From assembly GCA_024104275.1 (NCBI GenBank), contig JAGGHK010000006.1, positions 1-64,000 of the forward strand: 64,000 nt of DNA, written 5' to 3'. The notes under the pieces were generated by a model that had not been told where the DNA came from, did no database searches, and saw nothing but the letters and a program-made list of their open reading frames with translations. This stretch comes from Bifidobacterium sp. (GTDB taxonomy: Bacteria; Actinomycetota; Actinomycetes; Actinomycetales; Bifidobacteriaceae). Of this stretch, positions 39,452 to 48,052 are shown piece by piece. Within the stretch, counting starts at the first letter, position 1. Every line of letters begins with the position of its first letter. The position numbers and the translations under genes are program-made.

Positions 39452-39491
39452 GGTCGCCTTGGATGGGTTCGAGTGCAGATTATTCTGTGAT

Positions 39492-41504
39492 TCAGTCGAG
39501 GTACTGGTCAATCTGGTTGCCTCCCATCTCGCCGATGAGGTGGTCCAGCGGGCCACCTGCGCCAATCAGTTCCTTCGGAGTTCCGGATTCGACCACCCGG
39601 CCTTGGTCGAGCACGAGCACTTGGTCGACGTTCGCCAGCCAGTGCAGCCGGTGCGTGGCGAGGATGACCAGATGGTTCTCTATGATCGGCAGCAGCGTCT
39701 TTTTGAGGTCGTATTCGGTTTCGATATCGAGGTGTGCGGTGGGTTCGTCGAAGAGCAGTACCTCGCGGGATTTGTCAAGCAGGACTCGGGCAAGCGCGAT
39801 ACGCTGGGCCTGGCCGCCGCTGATGCCGCGGTTGCCCTCCCCTATCAGGGTGTCAAGTCCGTCGGCAAGCTCGGCGAGCCATTCGTCAAGACCAGCCTCG
39901 TGGGCGGCCGCGTTGACGTCTTCATCGCTCGCGTCCGTAACGTAGAAACGGATGTTGTCGGCGATGGAACCGCTGAAGATGTATGGGGTCTGGGGAATAT
40001 AGCTGATATGGCACTGCCACGCGGCAACGTTGAAATTCTCGAGTTTGTGGCCGTCGAGCTCAATGGAACCGGCGTGCGGAATGTTGAATCCGGCAAGCAG
40101 GTTGACCAATGTCGACTTGCCGGCGCCGGATTTGCCAATGACGGCGATTTTGCCGTAACCCTTGAACGTCATCGACACATGGTGCAGCGCATTAGGTTGT
40201 GTTGGGTCTTCAATCGCGACAGTCTTGCTATCGCTATCGTCGGTTGCGTTGTCGACGGCTTCATTATCGGCTTTCTGACCCTTGTCAGCACCTTTCTTAC
40301 CGTGTCCACGACGACGTTTGGATTTGGAGCTGTTGGAGTCGTTTGAATCGTCGTCGGACTTCTTTTCGTCCTCCCCCTCGCGCTGCTGCTCCACCGCGTT
40401 CATGGCCACGTTGTGGCTGGCGACGGCCTTCGTATCGTCCGCATCCTGTGGCTTGCTGCCGGCGGGATAGGCGAAGTCTACATCCTCGAGCTTGAGCTCG
40501 CTGTCGTCCTTCCAGCCATCCCACTTGGTTTCAGTGTCCTGCGGGGTCTCGGGGCTGTCGATGAAACTCATGATGTCGTGCAAAGCGTTCTTGCCGTCAA
40601 GCGTGGCATGGTAGTTGTCGCCGAACTGGCGAACCGGCAGGAAATAGTCAGGAGCCATGATCAACGCGAACATAGCCGGGAAGAGCGGCATGGTGCCGTT
40701 GACCAGGCGCAATCCGAGGAACACGGCCATAATGGCGATGCCAAGTGTCGTGAACCAGTCGAGGGCGAAGGTCGAGGTCATGGCCACCTTGAGCACGTCG
40801 ATGGTGCGTTTGCGGAAGCGTTCGCTGACGCTGTAAATCTCGCCTTCGTATTCCTTGTCGACGCCGAGCATCTTCAAAGTCGGCAGACCCAAGATGCTGT
40901 CGACGAATTTGGTATTGAGAATATTGAATTGCGCATATTGCTTGTTGGAACGGTCGCGGGCGGCGAGTCCCAGAATGACCATAAAGAAGATAATCAACGG
41001 GTACATCAAGAGCAGAATCAACCCGCTGACCCAGTCCTGCCACCAGACGGCAATGAGAATAACCAGAGAAATGATCATCATGTCGGTCATTTTCGGCAGG
41101 AGGATCTCGATATAGCTTTTGACCTGGTCAAGGCCGTCGATCAGCATCGTCACCGTCGAACCGGTGCCGCGGGAGGCCAGTGCCTGCGGGCCCAAACGGA
41201 AGATTTTTTCCTGCAGTTGGGGACGAATCTGTCCGGCGACATATTTGCCGTATTTGCTGGAAATACGCTGTTTGGCGACGTCGCAGAGATGACGCATCGC
41301 ATAGAAAGCAAGGAATTCAATGGCTGGAGAGACCAACGTCGAAACCGAGTGAAGTTTCCATATCTCCACCAGCCCTCGGGCCAAGCCGTGGGCCTGTCCG
41401 ACGATGCACAGCGCCTGCAAAAGCGAAAGCAGGGCAAGAAGCCCCATGCGCTGCCGCACCCCGTCGAACCTGAATAGACTTTTATCGATCACGACCAGTC
41501 CCAA
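39492..41504 (-). CDS. cydD: Cytochrome bd biogenesis ABC exporter subunit CydD, with charged insertion in the ATPase domain
   Basis: This 670-residue protein is the partner of CydC. Six membrane helices lie between about 20 and 300. The ATPase domain starts at DVDFAYP (about 341-347), is interrupted by roughly 80 hydrophilic residues (349-430) with runs of Asp/Ser/Lys/Arg, and resumes with Walker A GKSGAGKST (457-465), signature ISGGQAQRIALAR and Walker B LLFDEPTAHLD. The interruption lies between the first strand and Walker A, an uncommon place. Start TTG 41504; GTG 41492 is possible. It follows cydB after a 142-nt gap with a large hairpin. Confidence 0.88.
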   Translation of the reverse strand: MGLVVIDKSLFRFDGVRQRMGLLALLSLLQALCIVGQAHGLARGLVEIWKLHSVSTLVSPAIEFLAFYAMRHLCDVAKQRISSKYGKYVAGQIRPQLQEKIFRLGPQALASRGTGSTVTMLIDGLDQVKSYIEILLPKMTDMMIISLVILIAVWWQDWVSGLILLLMYPLIIFFMVILGLAARDRSNKQYAQFNILNTKFVDSILGLPTLKMLGVDKEYEGEIYSVSERFRKRTIDVLKVAMTSTFALDWFTTLGIAIMAVFLGLRLVNGTMPLFPAMFALIMAPDYFLPVRQFGDNYHATLDGKNALHDIMSFIDSPETPQDTETKWDGWKDDSELKLEDVDFAYPAGSKPQDADDTKAVASHNVAMNAVEQQREGEDEKKSDDDSNDSNSSKSKRRRGHGKKGADKGQKADNEAVDNATDDSDSKTVAIEDPTQPNALHHVSMTFKGYGKIAVIGKSGAGKSTLVNLLAGFNIPHAGSIELDGHKLENFNVAAWQCHISYIPQTPYIFSGSIADNIRFYVTDASDEDVNAAAHEAGLDEWLAELADGLDTLIGEGNRGISGGQAQRIALARVLLDKSREVLLFDEPTAHLDIETEYDLKKTLLPIIENHLVILATHRLHWLANVDQVLVLDQGRVVESGTPKELIGAGGPLDHLIGEMGGNQIDQYLD

Positions 41505-41536
41505 CTACTAACGAATGTTTTTTAAAGACAAAGAAA

Positions 41537-41605
41537 GCCCGATGTTCCCCGACGTACCGATGAATATTATTGGTCATTCATCGGTACGCCACGAGAACAT
41601 CGGGC
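41537..41605. terminator. Large inverted repeat between cydB and cydD
   Basis: GCCCGATGTTC and CGTACCGATGAAT in the left arm pair with their exact complements on the right, around a 5/6-nt internal loop and a 10-nt terminal loop. It may end ndh-cydAB transcripts partly and so lower cydDC, or protect the upstream mRNA. There is no long T run. Confidence 0.6.
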
Positions 41606-41645
41606 ATTGATTTAACTTTCCATTGAAAGGACGAGCATCAGTTCG

Positions 41646-42716
41646 TCACTGTGCCAAAGCCGCCTTGATGGCTTCCGGCGTATTGTCCGTGAGCAAACGC
41701 TTCCTCTGGATGAAGTAGGACCAGATGAAGTAGATTAGGACGATCGGCAGGAGGCAGCAGAGCACGATGGTCATGATTTCCAGCGTGTACTGCGAAGACG
41801 AAGCCGCAGACACGGCCAGGCTCTTGGACGGATCGGTCGCAATCATCACGTTCGGGAAAAGCCCGTTGAAGATGAAGGCAATGATGCCGGCAAGGGTGAC
41901 GCCCGAGGAAATGAAGGCGAACCCGCCACGCTTCTTGTACGCGGAAAGGTGACCACAAATCGTCGCAGCCAGAATGACCACGGTGATCAGCAGTGTCGAC
42001 TTGGTGCGACGCTGATAGAAATCAGTGAAGATGAACGCCAAGATGACGAAGACCACAAGTGCCGGGTAGGCGATCCAATAAACCTTCTTGGAGGTGTTGA
42101 GCATCCTCTCGGAGGTCTTCTCATCAAGCTTGAGGCTCAGGAAGTGCAGTCCGTGCAGGAAGCTGAAGAACACCACAGCCACGCCGCCGACAATGGAGAG
42201 CCAGTTGACCACGTCGAAGAACCCGGCGTGAACGTTGCCCTGCGCATCCATCGGGACGCCCTGGATGACGCTGGTGAGCATCATGCCCAGGCCGAACGGT
42301 GCGATGACGCTGCCTGCGAAGTTGGCCCACTGCCAGACGTTGCGCTCACGATCGGTGACCGCATGTGCGGCGAACTCGAAGGAGACACCACGCAGGATAA
42401 GGCCGACCAACACGATGAAGAGCAGTAGGTAGTAACCAGAGAAGAGGCTTGCGTACCACAGCGGGAAGGAGGCGAACATGGCGCCGCCGCCGGTGATAAG
42501 CCAGACCTCGTTGCCGTCCCAGTGAGGGCCGACCGCGCGCATGTAGAGCGCACGTTCGTCGCCGTTGTGGGCGAGGACTCGAGTGGCCATGCCGACACCG
42601 AAATCGATGCCGTCAAGGAAGAGGAAGATGGCGAATACCAGCGCAATCACAAAGAACCACAGCAATTGCAGGAAATTGTTGCCATCGATCAATGGCTTAG
42701 CGAGAAACTCGGTCAT
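41646..42716 (-). CDS. cydB: Cytochrome bd ubiquinol/menaquinol oxidase subunit II
   Basis: This 356-residue membrane subunit has about nine hydrophobic segments and the CydB signature near the N terminus (LFLDGIDFGVGMATRVLA, then VGPHWDGNEVWLITGGGAMFASFP). It stabilises the two b/d heme pocket of subunit I. Its ATG overlaps the cydA stop as ATGA, the normal coupling. The C terminus ends in a short cytoplasmic tail. It is full length compared with about 340-380 residues in relatives. Confidence 0.95.
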   Translation of the reverse strand: MTEFLAKPLIDGNNFLQLLWFFVIALVFAIFLFLDGIDFGVGMATRVLAHNGDERALYMRAVGPHWDGNEVWLITGGGAMFASFPLWYASLFSGYYLLLFIVLVGLILRGVSFEFAAHAVTDRERNVWQWANFAGSVIAPFGLGMMLTSVIQGVPMDAQGNVHAGFFDVVNWLSIVGGVAVVFFSFLHGLHFLSLKLDEKTSERMLNTSKKVYWIAYPALVVFVILAFIFTDFYQRRTKSTLLITVVILAATICGHLSAYKKRGGFAFISSGVTLAGIIAFIFNGLFPNVMIATDPSKSLAVSAASSSQYTLEIMTIVLCCLLPIVLIYFIWSYFIQRKRLLTDNTPEAIKAALAQ

Positions 42717-44179
42717 GCCAACGCCACCTTTCTGTTAGCTGCGTGGGCACCGACATGAGAACCTTCGGTAGCCGGCTGCGTAGCTCCTTCCGGATCCGGC
42801 TCCGGCCCCTGATGGAGTACACGACGCGAGTAGAAGATCATCACGCCGCCCATGAGGCAGAAGAGCAGGAAGTACACGATATTGGTGAACAGCAGGCTCG
42901 GGACGGTAGCCGTCGGAGAGACTGCGTCAGCGATGGTCTGCAGGCCATAGACAATCCACGGATAACGGCCGAGTTCGGTGATGAGCCAGCCACCGGTGGT
43001 GCCGATGAACGGCAGGTAGGTGCAAACGCCCAAGACCCAGAGCTTCCAGCGGCTGTCCGCCAGGGTGTTCTTGGACTTGCGGGTGAACCACAGCGTGCAG
43101 ATAGCGAGAATCAACACCGCGAAACCGACGGCGGCCATGAAGCGGAAGCTCCAGAACAGCACGTTGGTGGGCACATAGTAATCCGAGATCTCAGGATGGG
43201 CAATGCCGTTCTTGATGATCTTTCCACGCTCGCCGAGGAACTGCTGGTTCAAGGTGTTCATGCCTTGAATGGTTCCGCCATAAAGCTTGTGGAACGCAAG
43301 CAGGGAGAGCATGCCGGGAATCTCTAGGCCAGCGGACTTGTGCGCGCCTTCGTTGATGAGGCCGACGACCATCCATGGAGCCGGGCTCTTGAGATCCTCG
43401 TAAATGCCTTCAGTGGCGGCGAACTTCATCGGCTGGTCCTTGATGATCTCAAGGGTCTGCAAGTCGCCGGTGATGATGACAAGGATGGAACCGATCAACG
43501 CGATAATCGCGCCAACACGAATCGAACGGGTGAAGAAGGCCCTATCGGCATTCTTGTGCATGAAGCCGAAGGCGCTCATGCCGACAACGACCATGCCGCC
43601 AAGCATCAATGCGCCGGTGGCGACGTGCGGGAATTCGCGCCAAAGCTGGGGATTGCCGATAACCGCGGCGAAATTCGTCATTTCGGCGTGGCCGGTCTTC
43701 TTGTTGATGCCGTAACCCACAGGGTTCTGCATGAAGCTGTTGGCCGCGAGAATCCAAATGGCGGAGACTGTGGAGCCAAGCCATGTCAGCCAGATGAAGA
43801 CAACGTGGACACCCGGCTTGAACCGGTTCCAAGTGAACATCCAGACGCCAATGAAGGTGGACTCCATGAAGAACGCCAGCAGGGCCTCAATGGCCAGCGG
43901 CGCCCCGAAGATGTCGCCCATGAAACGCGAGTAGTTCGACCAGTTCATACCGAATTGGAATTCCTGAATGATGCCGGTCACTACGCCAACAGCGAAGCTC
44001 AGAAGGAAAATCTTCCCCCAGAACTGTGCCATGCGTTTGTAAATGTATTTCCTCTTCACTACGTATAACGTTTCCATTACGGCAACAGTGAATGCCAAAC
44101 CAATAGATAACGGTACGAAGAAGAAGTGGAAGACCGTCGTCATCGCGAACTGGAATCGCGATAACCCTAAAACAGTCAT
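42713..44179 (-). CDS. cydA: Cytochrome bd quinol oxidase subunit I
   Basis: This 488-residue subunit oxidises quinol and reduces O2 to water at the di-heme site. From ATG 44179 the heme ligands fall at His18 (VFHFFFVP), His185 (PHVATGALML) and a Met downstream; the quinol-site residues Lys252 and Glu257 lie in QPMKFAATEG, in the same register as the E. coli enzyme. GWLITELGRYPW is conserved. The Q-loop is short, as in Gram-positive enzymes. ATG 44179 has AAAGGA six nt upstream; an upstream start at 44209 is less likely. It lies 46 nt after ndh and is coupled to cydB. Confidence 0.96.
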   Translation of the reverse strand: MTVLGLSRFQFAMTTVFHFFFVPLSIGLAFTVAVMETLYVVKRKYIYKRMAQFWGKIFLLSFAVGVVTGIIQEFQFGMNWSNYSRFMGDIFGAPLAIEALLAFFMESTFIGVWMFTWNRFKPGVHVVFIWLTWLGSTVSAIWILAANSFMQNPVGYGINKKTGHAEMTNFAAVIGNPQLWREFPHVATGALMLGGMVVVGMSAFGFMHKNADRAFFTRSIRVGAIIALIGSILVIITGDLQTLEIIKDQPMKFAATEGIYEDLKSPAPWMVVGLINEGAHKSAGLEIPGMLSLLAFHKLYGGTIQGMNTLNQQFLGERGKIIKNGIAHPEISDYYVPTNVLFWSFRFMAAVGFAVLILAICTLWFTRKSKNTLADSRWKLWVLGVCTYLPFIGTTGGWLITELGRYPWIVYGLQTIADAVSPTATVPSLLFTNIVYFLLFCLMGGVMIFYSRRVLHQGPEPDPEGATQPATEGSHVGAHAANRKVALA

Positions 44180-44225
44180 TTTAATCCTTTCTTCCCAACT
44201 ATTCCCCACCTATAAAAGCGAGGAA

Positions 44226-45401
44226 TCAATCATCTTCAAGCATAGTACGAATATTGGTCAACTCCAAAGTGGAACGGTCTGCGATGAACTTTTTGGCCAC
44301 GCTGGCAACCCACCCCTTGAGGTTCCAATGGCCAAACATGTCAATCGATGCAATTCCCGCTTTCGGTCCCAACGAGCAAAGTGTGCCGAGGGACTTGTAA
44401 ACGAACTTCTTCGGGTCCTTGCCTTGAATACGCGCGACGATGTTGTCCGCTGCAGTATCGGCTTCTGCGATGGAAATCTGCGCGGTGGTCGGATAGAGAC
44501 GACCGTTGTCCGGGTTCGGGACGGCGGAGACGTCACCCACCAGGAACTCCTCGGGATGGCCTTTGATCGACAGATCGTCTTGGACGACCACGCGGTTGCG
44601 CTTCTGGTCGTATCCCGAATTCGCGATGACGTGGCTGCCGTGCACGCCGGTCGTCCAAATGATGGTATTGGCCGGGAATGCGGTGTCGTTGCTCATCACT
44701 GCGTTCGGCTTGACCTCGGTGATCGGGGTGCCTGCATGGAAGGTGACGCCGTGGTCTTCGAGGTACTTGACGCCCCACTCAGCAAGCTTGGGGTCGAACA
44801 TCGGCAGGATCTTCGGAGTCGCCTCAATGCAGTCAATCTTTACCTTGTCAAGCGGGAAGTCATCTTCCTTTGCCAGTTCGGGCAGACGATAGACCAGTTC
44901 GCCCAAGTACTCGATGGAGGTGAAGCCGGCCCCGCAGACGACAATATGAAGGTCGTTCTCGTCGTGACTGGTCTTGTAGTCCTTGAGCGTGTCTTCAAGA
45001 TGCTTGCGCGCGGCGACGGCGGTATCGATATCGATCAGCGGCCAGCCGTTCTCGTCGGCACCTTTGATGCCAAAGGTCTCGGACTCGAAGCCCAAGGCGT
45101 TGACCAGATAATCGTAGGAAAGCGGTTCGCCGTTCTTCAGTTCGACCTTCCTGGCATCCTGATCGACCTTGGTGACTTCATCGATGACTACCTTGACCTT
45201 CGGATCGACGGCTTTGCGCACGTCGAACGTGATCTGATTGGGTTCCTTTGTGCCTGCGGCGACCTCGTGCAGTTCGGTGGACTGGTAATGGTATGGATTC
45301 TTGTTGACCAGGATGATGTCGGCATCAACATTGGCCTTCGCAAGTTGCTTCGCGGCACGCATGCCGCCATAACCTGCGCCAAGAATAACGATCGTAGTCA
45401 T
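44226..45401 (-). CDS. ndh: Type II NADH:quinone oxidoreductase (NDH-2)
   Basis: This 391-residue flavoprotein passes electrons from NADH to quinone without pumping protons. The FAD-binding site is VILGAGYGGMRAAKQLA (about 4-20) and the NADH site is IVVCGAGFTSIEYLGEL (about 160-176). VGDVSAVPNPDNGR and PTTAQISIAEADTAA are typical of the family, and the C terminus has an amphipathic helix for membrane docking. ATG 45401 follows GGGGGTAAA; the upstream start at 45446 adds 15 unrelated residues. It opens the ndh-cydABDC block behind candidate Rex and cre-like sites. Confidence 0.92.
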   Translation of the reverse strand: MTTIVILGAGYGGMRAAKQLAKANVDADIILVNKNPYHYQSTELHEVAAGTKEPNQITFDVRKAVDPKVKVVIDEVTKVDQDARKVELKNGEPLSYDYLVNALGFESETFGIKGADENGWPLIDIDTAVAARKHLEDTLKDYKTSHDENDLHIVVCGAGFTSIEYLGELVYRLPELAKEDDFPLDKVKIDCIEATPKILPMFDPKLAEWGVKYLEDHGVTFHAGTPITEVKPNAVMSNDTAFPANTIIWTTGVHGSHVIANSGYDQKRNRVVVQDDLSIKGHPEEFLVGDVSAVPNPDNGRLYPTTAQISIAEADTAADNIVARIQGKDPKKFVYKSLGTLCSLGPKAGIASIDMFGHWNLKGWVASVAKKFIADRSTLELTNIRTMLEDD

Positions 45402-45428
45402 TTTACCCCCTTCGTTGGGAATTGTATA

Positions 45429-45460
45429 AGAATGAATACTATTCATTTGATATTCATTCT
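45429..45460. promoter_or_regulatory. Inverted repeat just upstream of ndh
   Basis: AGAATGAATA (45429-45438) and TATTCATTCT (45451-45460) are perfect complements with 12 nt between. A further ATTCATT half-site in between lets the element form two overlapping palindromes. It lies 28-60 nt before the start codon, so it could be an operator or a leader hairpin. Confidence 0.45.
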
Positions 45461-45556
45461 CGTTTGTTGCTTACGATATTAAAATATCTATTCGCAATAA
45501 GAAAAACGATTTAATTTGCATAATCAGATACATTTCTGCACGATTCGACTACTTAA

Positions 45557-45572
45557 TATGACATATTTCACA
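45557..45572. promoter_or_regulatory. Candidate Rex operator upstream of ndh-cydABDC
   Basis: TATGACATATTTCACA matches the Rex consensus TGTGAANNNNTTCACA at 10 of 12 defined positions, with the right half perfect. Rex is a redox-sensing repressor that releases DNA at high NADH and controls cydABCD and ndh in several Gram-positive bacteria. The site is about 155 nt upstream of the ndh start. Confidence 0.4.
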
Positions 45573-45598
45573 AAATATACCGTCACTGAAAAATAATT

Positions 45599-45612
45599 GG
45601 AAAACGTTTGCT
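45599..45612. promoter_or_regulatory. cre/LacI-type palindrome upstream of ndh
   Basis: GGAAAACGTTTGCT has the central AACGTT and matches the 14-nt cre pattern TGnAAnCGnTTnCA at 8 of 10 fixed positions. It lies 27 nt from the Rex-like site. A LacI-family regulator is a possible partner (inference). Confidence 0.3.
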
Positions 45613-45706
45613 GTAATTAGATAGAACAATTATTTTGTATGGTAATGGAACCTGACTCAACGATGTTTCGAAAACCAGAAGCCATACTTTTAAACTCTCG
45701 AAAAAG

Positions 45707-45778
45707 TACCCCCCAAGAGAGTCGAACTCTTGTTGTCAGATTGAAAGTCTGGTGTCCTAACCGTTAGACGAGGGGGGC
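45707..45778 (-). tRNA. tRNA-Glu (anticodon TTC)
   Basis: A cloverleaf can be drawn: acceptor GCCCCCC pairing with GGGGGGT, D-stem GTCT/GGAC, anticodon loop CTTTCAA with TTC, T-loop TTCGACT on a 5-bp stem. The lower end of the anticodon stem has a C/A mismatch. CCA is not encoded. A TATAAA-like -10 lies upstream at 45794-45799. Confidence 0.95.
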
Positions 45779-45876
45779 TAACAGCCTACTCAGTTTATAA
45801 TAGGAGCTCGCTATGAGCAAGTATCGGCGTGTTGGCAATCGACTTGCCGATTGCAATACTTTTATCGCACGTAATC

Positions 45877-46674
45877 TCAAACGGCACGATATGTGAAGTC
45901 ATGAATCACACGGCCCGCTGCCAGTCCCTTTTTCTCGAAATTGGTGAGCACCCTGCCTTCGTAGCGTTCCGACTCTTTGAAATCGGCATGAGGCAGCGAT
46001 GCGGCTCTGCCGGCGGTCCCTTTGCCCACATGCTCGATAGGCAACGAAACCGTCAGGTCGCCTGCATTCGCGAAATCAGAACGCCCATCCATAACTTCGT
46101 GAACATGAAGAGCATAATCCTCGATGTCGGTGGCGATTCTCCAAACGCTTCCCTTGCAAAGCGACTTGCGAATATCGTCCGCGAGCGCCGGCTGAACGAT
46201 GCGACGTTTGTGATGGCGCATTTTAGGCCACGGATCGGGGAAAAACGTCCATACCTCTTCGGCCACACCGGGCTCGCTCGCCTTGAAGAGCTCCGGGGCA
46301 TTGACCTGAGCGATGCGCAGATTGGCCAACCTAAGTTTGCCGCCACGCAACATGGTGTGAGCGACACCGGGATCGTAAACCTCCACCGCAAGGAAATTGG
46401 TTTCAGGACGTGCCTGCGCCGCGGCGATGATATTTTCGCCCTGGCCTGTGCCGATTTCAATGACCAACGGATTTTCGTTGCCCCAAGCCTTGCGCACGAA
46501 ATCACGATCAAACACAAATCCGGGCGTCAGATCAAGCAAGCCATCCCCCGCATTGATGTCAAGCAGGAAATCCGGCGAATACCGTTGCCATGCCCGCTTC
46601 AGCCGGTCGTCAAGACGTCCCGTTCGACGCACGTATGAGAGCACATGATGGATTCTTTTGTCGTTTTCCTGCAC
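45877..46674 (-). CDS. trmB: tRNA (guanine(46)-N7)-methyltransferase
   Basis: This 265-residue AdoMet enzyme makes m7G46 in tRNA. The AdoMet loop is [12 protein letters not shown] (about 69-80), [10 protein letters not shown] follows, and the family's [17 protein letters not shown] (about 138-154) supplies the catalytic Asp and the Arg/His cluster. The start is GTG 46674 with no good ribosome binding site. It is divergent from the DUF4190 gene and lies next to tRNA-Glu. Confidence 0.92.
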   Translation of the reverse strand: MQENDKRIHHVLSYVRRTGRLDDRLKRAWQRYSPDFLLDINAGDGLLDLTPGFVFDRDFVRKAWGNENPLVIEIGTGQGENIIAAAQARPETNFLAVEVYDPGVAHTMLRGGKLRLANLRIAQVNAPELFKASEPGVAEEVWTFFPDPWPKMRHHKRRIVQPALADDIRKSLCKGSVWRIATDIEDYALHVHEVMDGRSDFANAGDLTVSLPIEHVGKGTAGRAASLPHADFKESERYEGRVLTNFEKKGLAAGRVIHDFTYRAV

Positions 46675-46737
46675 AAACGTTAAGTTTAACGGAAGGCAGA
46701 CCCGGAAACTTCATCTTGCGTGCGTAGACTATCGGTT

Positions 46738-47574
46738 ATGAACAACAACGACTTCAACGTAGACTCAGGGCGGAATCCCCAAGGCGGGCCAGATACGGAA
46801 AACAGCCAAAGCGCTCAGGACGGGTACGATGGGCAGACTCCACGAACCCCAGCTGATTCACATGATTCCCAGAAAACAATCCATGAATACGGGGCACCAC
46901 AGTTTGGGCAACCAAATCAGAACCCTTCGTACTTCACCAATGGAGCCCCGCAACAGGCGACCGGCACACAGAATCCCGGATATTCTGGAATGGACTTTCC
47001 CGGCTACGGCTACCGGCAACCCGTAGAGCCCTCCTACCAATACACCTCTGCAAATCGACAAACGCAACCGGGACCGGCCCCCTACCAATATGGCGCAAAC
47101 CAACAAATGCAGAATTCCCAGCCATTAGACTCCATGCCACCCATCGGACTCCAGGGCTACTACATCCCGGCGCCGAACCAAAAATGGAACACCCTGTGCA
47201 TCATCGGCTTCATACTGTCGTTCTTTATGCCGATCATCGGGTTGGCGCTTTCTGTAGTCGCGCTTATTCAGATCAATCACAGCGGCGAAAAGAGCAAAGG
47301 CGTGTCGGTCGCCGGAATCGCCATCGGTGCGGTGTTGACGATATTGGACGTCATCCTGGCCATCGTGCTCGTTTCCGCATTCGGAAGCATAGTGAGCCAC
47401 ACGGATTCGGATTACCCCAACTGCCATGGCTCGGATTGCAGCTCGAACCCCTTTGACGACGGTGACGATCCGGACGCCGAAGACAACGAGGATACGAGCT
47501 ACGCCTATTACCTTTATGATTTCGGCCAGGCTGCCACCACCACGGATATGGACGCCTTGCCTGATATCGCTTGA
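46738..47574 (+). CDS. DUF4190 domain membrane protein
   Basis: This 278-residue protein has a 140-residue Gln/Pro/Tyr/Asn-rich cytoplasmic N terminus, then two membrane helices (about 150-172 and 184-210) separated by INHSGEKSKGVSVAGIAIG, the DUF4190 hallmark. The C-terminal 60 residues are acidic (Asp/Glu) and probably external. Function unknown; relatives are common in Actinobacteria. No clear ribosome binding site precedes ATG 46738; translation could be leaderless. Confidence 0.75.
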   Translation: MNNNDFNVDSGRNPQGGPDTENSQSAQDGYDGQTPRTPADSHDSQKTIHEYGAPQFGQPNQNPSYFTNGAPQQATGTQNPGYSGMDFPGYGYRQPVEPSYQYTSANRQTQPGPAPYQYGANQQMQNSQPLDSMPPIGLQGYYIPAPNQKWNTLCIIGFILSFFMPIIGLALSVVALIQINHSGEKSKGVSVAGIAIGAVLTILDVILAIVLVSAFGSIVSHTDSDYPNCHGSDCSSNPFDDGDDPDAEDNEDTSYAYYLYDFGQAATTTDMDALPDIA

Positions 47575-47792
47575 GACAAATTCGGATAGACGTGCCCGTT
47601 GACATCGGTTTGCCTTTGCCTTAGCCAATAGGTAGGTGGGCTGTAGACGAATAGGCAGTAGGCAGATATCTTTCCCTGAACCCTGCGTGCCGGAACTTCT
47701 TGTGTTTCCATCAACGATTTTGAATTACAAATGATTCATCATGTCGGATAAATCATTGCCATCATACGCGACACGCTGAAATGGCTCTGGGG

Positions 47793-47820
47793 TTGCGTTT
47801 GGCCTGAATCTGAGTAGTAT
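47793..47820 (+). promoter_or_regulatory. Promoter of the tRNA-Asp/tRNA-Phe unit
   Basis: TTGCGT (47793-47798) and TAGTAT (47815-47820) are 16 nt apart, giving a start near 47827, about 26 nt before tRNA-Asp. Confidence 0.5.
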
Positions 47821-47852
47821 TAACACTCGGCTGCTTGATGAAGGCAAGCCAC

Positions 47853-47926
47853 GGCTCCGTAGCTCAGTTGGTTAGAGCGCCGCCCTGTCACGGCGGAGGT
47901 CACCAGTTCAAGTCTGGCCGGAGTCG
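47853..47926 (+). tRNA. tRNA-Asp (anticodon GTC)
   Basis: Acceptor GGCTCCG pairs with CGGAGTC, the D-arm is GCTC..GAGC, the anticodon stem GCCGC/GCGGA encloses loop CTGTCAC with GTC, and the T-arm carries TTCAAGT. CCA is not encoded. Confidence 0.96.
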
Positions 47927-47942
47927 CTTGAATGGTCTTGAG

Positions 47943-47961
47943 CCCGGTTCGCCGGGTTTTT
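47943..47961 (+). terminator. Short hairpin with T run between tRNA-Asp and tRNA-Phe
   Basis: CCCGG / CCGGG with a TTCG loop is followed by TTTTT, 12 nt before tRNA-Phe. Partial read-through would be needed for the second tRNA unless it has its own promoter. Confidence 0.65.
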
Positions 47962-47972
47962 GATTTATTCAT

Positions 47973-48045
47973 GGCTCTGTAGCTCAGTTGGTAGAGCGAA
48001 CGACTGAAAATCGTTAGGTCAGCGGATCGATGCCGCTCGGAGCCA
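47973..48045 (+). tRNA. tRNA-Phe (anticodon GAA)
   Basis: Acceptor GGCTCTG pairs with CGGAGCC, anticodon loop CTGAAAA gives GAA, stem ACGA/TCGT, and the T-loop is TCGATGC. CCA is not encoded. Confidence 0.95.
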
Positions 48046-48052
48046 CCACTCA

